DNA from: Achromobacter sp. Bel
GTDB lineage: Bacteria; Pseudomonadota; Gammaproteobacteria; Burkholderiales; Burkholderiaceae_B
Assembly (NCBI RefSeq): GCF_012928505.1
Contig: NZ_JABBJN010000010.1
Span: forward strand, 82,026 to 146,025
DNA length: 64,000 nt
Direction of reading: 5' to 3'
The translations under genes and the position numbers were made by a program. The stretch's first letter is position 1, and every line of letters starts with the position of its first letter. Below the pieces are notes generated by a model. It ran no database searches and was not told where the DNA came from. It was given only the letters and a program-made list of their open reading frames with translations. Below, piece by piece: positions 63,982 through 64,000 of the stretch.

Positions 63982-64000
63982 GGCGTTATTCGGCGCTGGC

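Noticed and set aside
63986..64000. Last codons of a further gene upstream of folK (possibly pcnB)
   Set aside because: Only about four codons and a TAA are visible, too few to annotate; the pcnB idea rests only on gene order in relatives.

Overview
The window is about 64 kb of GC-rich (roughly two-thirds G+C by eye), densely coded bacterial chromosome. The gene neighbourhoods (glyQ-glyS-gmhB-plsC, amgK-murU next to lptD-surA-rsmA, folK) and the many Bug-type tripartite-tricarboxylate binding proteins with LysR regulators point to a betaproteobacterium of the family Alcaligenaceae, most likely Achromobacter or Bordetella. That assignment is inferred from gene content, not from a database search. 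I see no rRNA, tRNA, CRISPR array, transposase or phage gene.

Layout. 1-5.3 kb: end of a sulfatase coupled to an FAD-linked oxidase, a LysR regulator preceded by a 14-bp periodic repeat, a Bug protein and a metallo-beta-lactamase-fold hydrolase. 5.6-11.3 kb: a compact four-gene DNA repair cluster (ligase-associated exonuclease, ATP-dependent DNA ligase, Lhr-type DEXH helicase, metallophosphoesterase). 11.4-14 kb: a small membrane protein, a HAD hydrolase, an OmpA-type lipoprotein and a pterin dehydratase. 14-16.4 kb: a translationally coupled monooxygenase / 75-aa protein / MarR operon with twin operators over its promoter. 16.4-24 kb: envelope genes (coiled-coil membrane protein, murU, amgK, lptD, surA) and rsmA. 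24-30.5 kb: glycerate kinase, pyruvate kinase, a SpmAB-like membrane protein and a FadE-type acyl-CoA dehydrogenase. 30.5-38 kb: a tightly packed minus-strand block glyQ, glyS, gmhB, plsC, metallopeptidase, aminotransferase, gloA, def. 38-41 kb: crotonase, an array of five 84-bp repeats, class I fumarase.

41-63.4 kb is accessory catabolism in modules, most with their own regulator: a Bug / RraA-like / hydroxyacid dehydrogenase operon with a divergent IclR gene; an SDR / MaoC / CoA-transferase operon with a divergent LysR gene; a divergon with DUF35 protein, a cysteine-less thiolase, CoA ligase, Bug and flavin oxidoreductase on one side and a paired acyl-CoA dehydrogenase plus crotonase on the other; and a LysR-flanked hydratase / CoA-transferase / CitE-like lyase operon with the make-up of the itaconate degradation pathway, followed by a PfkB kinase. 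folK ends the window.

The most interesting points are the divergon with its thiolase lacking the nucleophilic cysteine (a side-chain-shortening aldolase system is my reading), the itaconate-like operon, the 84-bp repeat family that sits directly behind stop codons, the 14-bp periodic repeat ahead of a LysR gene, and several clean palindromes in regulatory gaps.
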